From Pseudomonas sp. F(2018) (GTDB lineage Bacteria; Pseudomonadota; Gammaproteobacteria; Pseudomonadales; Pseudomonadaceae): a stretch of DNA of 64,000 nucleotides. Positions 60,351 through 64,000 of the stretch are shown here, piece after piece. Each line of letters begins with the position of its first letter. Within the stretch, counting starts at the first letter, position 1. The position numbers were made by a program, and so were the translations under genes. The notes beneath the pieces were generated by a model. It was given only the letters and a program-made list of their open reading frames with translations. It was not told where the DNA came from and did not search any database. Location of the stretch: positions 682,001 through 746,000 of the forward strand of contig NZ_SCOM01000002.1 of NCBI RefSeq assembly GCF_005508865.1, in the 5' to 3' direction.

Positions 60351-61913
60351 ATGAACGCGCGTCGATCAATAGTTGCAATCATCTTGCTGTTTGGAGCTGT
60401 GTTCAGCTCCATCGCCAGAGCGGATGGCGCTCCTATAAAAGGACTGGTATTCGACCCGGCGAAAGTGCAGGAGGACTATCAGGTATCCGGCACGCCGGCA
60501 GAGTCGCTGGAAATCACTCCGCCTAAATTTCCGGACCTGACTCCTTATACCGCCGAGGCAGTGCAGGCAAAGATTGTCCGCAAGCCTGCCGGCACAATCG
60601 CTGTGCGCCGCATGCTGGAGCAGAACACGCTGGTGGAATTCACCGGCGGTGATGAGCGTATCCGGGAGTGGCTGAAACGTCAGGGTGAAATGCCGCAAGT
60701 CATCTTCATCGACGGCGGCTATGTCACCCCCAAGGATCTGGCCAAGGCACTACCTGCCAAGTACTTCGAGGAAACCGAGCCGGGTATCTATATCGCCCGT
60801 CGGCCGATCGTGGTGAATCAGGGCGCGACGCTCCATATCGACAAGAGCACCAAGGATTTCAGACTGTCGAGTGATCATGGCGCCTTCCTCATCAACGACA
60901 GCAAGCTGTTCATTACCGACAGCCGCCTGACCGCCTGGCGCGAAAAGGACAACAGCCAGGACTGGTTCGCCAAGAAGGGACGCTTCCGGCCGTTCCTGAA
61001 CTCCTGGGGCGGAACTGAAACCTATATCGTCAACAGTGTCGTTTCGAGCCTGGGGTACACGGCGAGTAAGTCTTACGGCGTCTCGATTTCCCAGTACAGC
61101 CCGGCGATGCACCCGATCATGAAGCGCGACCATCCCACCGGTTGGCTGATCAACTCCATGTTCGACGATATGTGGTACGGCTTCTATTGCTACGAGGCCT
61201 TCGATGTCGTGCTGCTCAACAATACCTATCGGAACAACCTGGTCTACGGCATCGACCCGCATGACCGTTCACGCCGACTGATCATTGCTGGCAATACGGC
61301 TTATGGCACCGTGCAGAAGCATGGAATCATCATTTCCCGCGAGGTGAACGACAGCTGGATCATCAACAACCGCTCTTATGAAAACACCTTATCCGGCATC
61401 GTGATCGACCGGATCAGCGTGAATAACGTCGTGGCCAATAACGAGGTTTATCGGAACGGCTCGGACGGCATCACCATCTATGAGAGCGGCAACAATCTGC
61501 TGATGCGCAACAAGTCCTTCAACAACGGACGGCATGGCATTCGCGTGCGCAACAGTTACGACGTGACGCTGTACGAAAACATTGCCATGGCCAATGGCTT
61601 GTTAGGCGTCTACGGGCATGTGAAGGACCTCACCCACACGCCACGCGATCTTCAACTCGACCCGTTCGATATGAACCTGTCATTGAACGTAATAGGTGAT
61701 CGGCTGATCGGTAATCAGTCCGGCGCTATTTCTGTTGTGGCCCCCCGTAGCGTGAAGCTTTCTCGTGTGGAAATGCTGATGCCCGCCAAAGATTCGGGCG
61801 TGGGGATGTTCGGTGCGCTGGCTCAGGGTAAGAGCGAAATTCTTGACCTGATGATTAGGCAGAAGAAAGCCGTGCACGTCTTGCCGTTGCAGAAACTGGC
61901 TCAACGCCAATAG
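60351..61913 (+). CDS. algG: Alginate C5-mannuronan epimerase AlgG
   Basis: 520 residues, periplasmic (signal peptide to SIARADGAP). A right-handed beta-helix of NosD/CASH-type repeats (NNVVANNEVYRNGSDGITIYES, NLLMRNKSFNNGRHGIRVRNS) converts mannuronate to guluronate in the polymer. The catalytic motif DPHD is at 302-305, in YGIDPHDRSRR. The start is 14 bp after algE, following AGGAGG. Confidence 0.96.
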   Translation: MNARRSIVAIILLFGAVFSSIARADGAPIKGLVFDPAKVQEDYQVSGTPAESLEITPPKFPDLTPYTAEAVQAKIVRKPAGTIAVRRMLEQNTLVEFTGGDERIREWLKRQGEMPQVIFIDGGYVTPKDLAKALPAKYFEETEPGIYIARRPIVVNQGATLHIDKSTKDFRLSSDHGAFLINDSKLFITDSRLTAWREKDNSQDWFAKKGRFRPFLNSWGGTETYIVNSVVSSLGYTASKSYGVSISQYSPAMHPIMKRDHPTGWLINSMFDDMWYGFYCYEAFDVVLLNNTYRNNLVYGIDPHDRSRRLIIAGNTAYGTVQKHGIIISREVNDSWIINNRSYENTLSGIVIDRISVNNVVANNEVYRNGSDGITIYESGNNLLMRNKSFNNGRHGIRVRNSYDVTLYENIAMANGLLGVYGHVKDLTHTPRDLQLDPFDMNLSLNVIGDRLIGNQSGAISVVAPRSVKLSRVEMLMPAKDSGVGMFGALAQGKSEILDLMIRQKKAVHVLPLQKLAQRQ

Positions 61914-61926
61914 GCGAGGTGATCAA

Positions 61927-63336
61927 ATGAATCGTAAGTTTTTTATTAGTCAGACAGCTATTGGTGCGGCACTCGGAATGTTGGCGATTCAATCCGCCTT
62001 TGCCGAACAGACAGCACCGCAATATGCCATCGAGAAGTGCTGCGAAATCTGCCCGCAGGCCCTCGACGACGCCACCTACACCGGCGATATGAGCGATTTC
62101 AGCAAGTTGGTGCAAGGTAAGGATGACTGGCTGTTCCGTACCAAGACCGACCTGATGACCCAGATGGGCACCACGCCGGAAGGCTATGCCCACCTGCAGC
62201 AGTTGAGCGACCGGCTCAAGGCCATGGGCACTCAGTTGATGATTGTCTATATCCCGACCCGGGGCATGGCCAACGCCGACAAGCTGAGCCCCGAGACGCG
62301 CCAGATGTTCGAGTTCGATCTGGCCGAGAACAACTACCACAAGGTTGTCGAGAAGATGCGTTCGCTGGGCATTCTCGTCCCGGACCTGACGCCCATGCTG
62401 GAAGAACATGGCGAAGCGGACAAACCCTTCTTCTACAAGCGCGACCACCACTGGACACCCTACGGTGCCGAGTTCGCAGCCAAGCTGGTCGCCGAAGAAC
62501 TGCGCCGTTCGGAGGTATTCAAGAGCGTCCCGCGCAAGGAGTTCGTCAGTCGCCCGGATGGCCTGGGCTACAAGATCGGCTCACTCAACCAGGCGTTTCA
62601 TAAGGTCTGTGGCTACAGCTATGAAAACCAGTACGTGACCCGCTTCATCACCGAGCCCAAGGACGAGGCGAGCGACCTGTTCGGTGACGAAGAGCTGCCG
62701 CAAGTGATTCTGGCCGGCACCAGCTTCAGTACGCCGCAGTACAACTTCTCCGGCTTCCTCAAGGAGCAGGCGGCCGTCGATATCGACAACCGCTCGGTGA
62801 GCGGCGGCGGGTTCCACAGTGCCATGCTGCAGTATCTCGGCAGTCAGGACTTCCAGGAGCGACCGCCGAAGATCCTGATCTGGGAAATCACCAGCTACTA
62901 CGACATTTCCATGCCGATCTTCTATCGGCAGATCATGCCGATGCTGGCTGACGGCTGCCGGGACAAGTCAACCACGCTGAGCAAGAAGGTGACGCTGCAA
63001 CCGGGACGCAATGAAATCCTGGTGAATGCCGGCGTGCTGCCCATTCGCAGCGAGCGCTATCTGGCAGACGTCCAGTTCAACCAGCAAGGCGTCAAGTTGC
63101 TCAAAGGTACCGTCTGGTACATGAGCGGCTCGAAGGAGCAGCTGAAGATCGAGCGTACTCGTGAAGTAGAAGGCGACGGGCGCTTCGTTTTCAACCTGCG
63201 GGACGATGCGGAAGGAGCAGGGCAGACGCTGCTGTCATTCGACTTGGACATGCCTGCGGATATGCCCAAAGGGCTCCAGGCAGAAGTGAATGTCTGTCCG
63301 CGCCAACCCGGCCAGATGCAGGCTCAGGCCGATTGA
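61927..63336 (+). CDS. algX: Alginate O-acetyltransferase AlgX
   Basis: 469 residues, signal peptide to QSAFAEQ. The N-terminal SGNH-like domain has D173-H-H175 (KRDHHWTPYGA) and Ser266 (LAGTSFS), corresponding to the Asp-His-Ser triad reported in P. aeruginosa AlgX. The C-terminal part is a carbohydrate-binding module. Early cysteines (CCEICPQA) are conserved. It transfers acetyl groups to alginate with AlgI/J/F. It is normally followed by algL; here the next gene is algI. Confidence 0.96.
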   Translation: MNRKFFISQTAIGAALGMLAIQSAFAEQTAPQYAIEKCCEICPQALDDATYTGDMSDFSKLVQGKDDWLFRTKTDLMTQMGTTPEGYAHLQQLSDRLKAMGTQLMIVYIPTRGMANADKLSPETRQMFEFDLAENNYHKVVEKMRSLGILVPDLTPMLEEHGEADKPFFYKRDHHWTPYGAEFAAKLVAEELRRSEVFKSVPRKEFVSRPDGLGYKIGSLNQAFHKVCGYSYENQYVTRFITEPKDEASDLFGDEELPQVILAGTSFSTPQYNFSGFLKEQAAVDIDNRSVSGGGFHSAMLQYLGSQDFQERPPKILIWEITSYYDISMPIFYRQIMPMLADGCRDKSTTLSKKVTLQPGRNEILVNAGVLPIRSERYLADVQFNQQGVKLLKGTVWYMSGSKEQLKIERTREVEGDGRFVFNLRDDAEGAGQTLLSFDLDMPADMPKGLQAEVNVCPRQPGQMQAQAD

Positions 63337-63344
63337 GCTATAGG

Positions 63345-63363
63345 CCTGCGCCGCTGGCGCAGG
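63345..63363 (+). repeat. Hairpin in the algX-algI junction, where algL is expected
   Basis: CCTGCGCC, GCT, GGCGCAGG: a perfect 8-bp stem inside the 43-bp gap between algX and algI. There is no T run. No algL fragment is visible. Confidence 0.7.
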
Positions 63364-63379
63364 TCACAAGGAGGATAAA

Positions 63380-64000
63380 ATGGTCTTTTCGTCCAACGTG
63401 TTCCTGTTCCTGTTCTTGCCGATCTTCCTCGGCCTGTACTACCTGAGCGGGAATCGCTATCGCAATCTGCTGCTGCTGATTGCCAGCTACATCTTCTACG
63501 CCTGGTGGCGCATCGACTTCCTCGCGCTGTTCGCTGCCGTCACCGTGTTCAACTACTGGATTGGCCTGCGTATCGGTGCGGCTGGAGTGCGTACCAAGAC
63601 GGCACAGAAGTGGCTGATCCTCGGCGTGGTGGTCGACCTGTGCGTGCTCGGCTACTTCAAGTACGCCAACTTCGGGGTCGAGAGCTTCAACATGGTGGTC
63701 AGCTCGTTCGGCATGGACCCCTTCGTGCTGACCCACATCCTGCTGCCGATCGGCATCTCGTTCTACGTGTTCGAGTCGATCAGCTACATCATCGATGTGT
63801 ACCGCGGCGATACCCCGGCCACCCACAACCTGATCGACTTCGCCGCCTTCGTGGCGATCTTCCCGCACCTGATCGCCGGCCCGGTGCTGCGTTTCCGCGA
63901 CCTGGTGGACCAGTTCAACCACCGTACCCACACGGTGGACAAGTTCGCCGAAGGCTGCACGCGCTTTATGCAGGGCTTCATCATGAAGGTGTTCATCGCC
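63380..64000 (+). CDS. algI: Alginate O-acetylation protein AlgI (MBOAT family; runs off window)
   Basis: 207 residues visible of a family usually near 520. The N-terminus MVFSSNVFLFLFLPIFLGLY and several membrane helices match MBOAT acyltransferases. GYFKYANFG, LPIGISFYVFESISYIIDVYRG and IAGPVLRFRDLVDQF are all AlgI signatures. It passes acetyl groups across the inner membrane to AlgJ/AlgX. ATG 63380 follows AAGGAGG. The active-site His lies beyond the window. Confidence 0.96.
   Translation, partial: MVFSSNVFLFLFLPIFLGLYYLSGNRYRNLLLLIASYIFYAWWRIDFLALFAAVTVFNYWIGLRIGAAGVRTKTAQKWLILGVVVDLCVLGYFKYANFGVESFNMVVSSFGMDPFVLTHILLPIGISFYVFESISYIIDVYRGDTPATHNLIDFAAFVAIFPHLIAGPVLRFRDLVDQFNHRTHTVDKFAEGCTRFMQGFIMKVFIA

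Overview
The window is chromosomal DNA from a high-GC Pseudomonas, probably of the P. aeruginosa / P. mendocina / P. alcaligenes group. This rests on recalled gene order and protein character, not on a database search. Several blocks match P. aeruginosa order: hexR-zwf-pgl-eda, imuA-imuB-dnaE2, dnaX-ybaB-recR, a foxI-foxR-foxA-foxB-like iron cluster, and apt-anr-orf-hemN-tauE-like-ccoS-ccoI-ccoH-ccoG-cco1-cco2-hydrolase-aer. The alginate operon follows.

Layout. 1-5.6 kb: Entner-Doudoroff / glucose-6-phosphate genes (hexR, zwf, pgl, eda, a 54-residue ORF, gapN-like ALDH) with a HexR-type palindrome between hexR and zwf. 5.6-10.8 kb: SOS mutagenesis operon dnaE2-imuB-imuA behind a LexA box. 10.9-14.2 kb: dnaX (with an 11-copy GGCTCC repeat), ybaB, recR. 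14.2-16.2 kb: GNAT, rhodanese and FtrA-type regulator. 16.2-21.5 kb: Fur-box / ECF sigma / FecR / TonB receptor / PepSY reductase siderophore locus. 21.5-23.9 kb: lipoprotein, a HELWH metallopeptidase-like protein and an acyl-CoA dehydrogenase.

24.0-27.0 kb is a compositional island. It reads as a small integron cassette array with no integrase beside it: an attI-like site, then three cassettes ending in attC-like sites. The cargo is (i) a DUF5343 + Swt1-type HEPN pair, (ii) a two-TM zinc-ribbon protein and (iii) a RelA/SpoT-domain alarmone synthetase with a long C-terminal extension. This is the best candidate for a defence or toxin-type system here.

27.0-34.9 kb is accessory but GC-rich: DUF6151, DUF1801, an alpha/beta hydrolase, a 0.5 kb gene-free stretch, then an unusual trio. 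The trio is a matrixin-like metzincin, a 99-residue beta-rich protein and a HAD-like domain fused to an M1-like gluzincin.

34.9-52.7 kb is the oxygen-response / respiration region: apt, anr, hemN, cbb3 oxidase assembly genes, and two tandem cbb3 oxidase operons. The outer operon has a well-formed ANR box and lacks ccoQ. The aerotaxis receptor aer follows. 52.7-64 kb: a long AT-rich control region with an AlgU-type promoter, then algD-alg8-alg44-algK-algE-algG-algX-algI. algL is absent from its usual place between algX and algI. algI runs off the end of the window, and hexR off the start.
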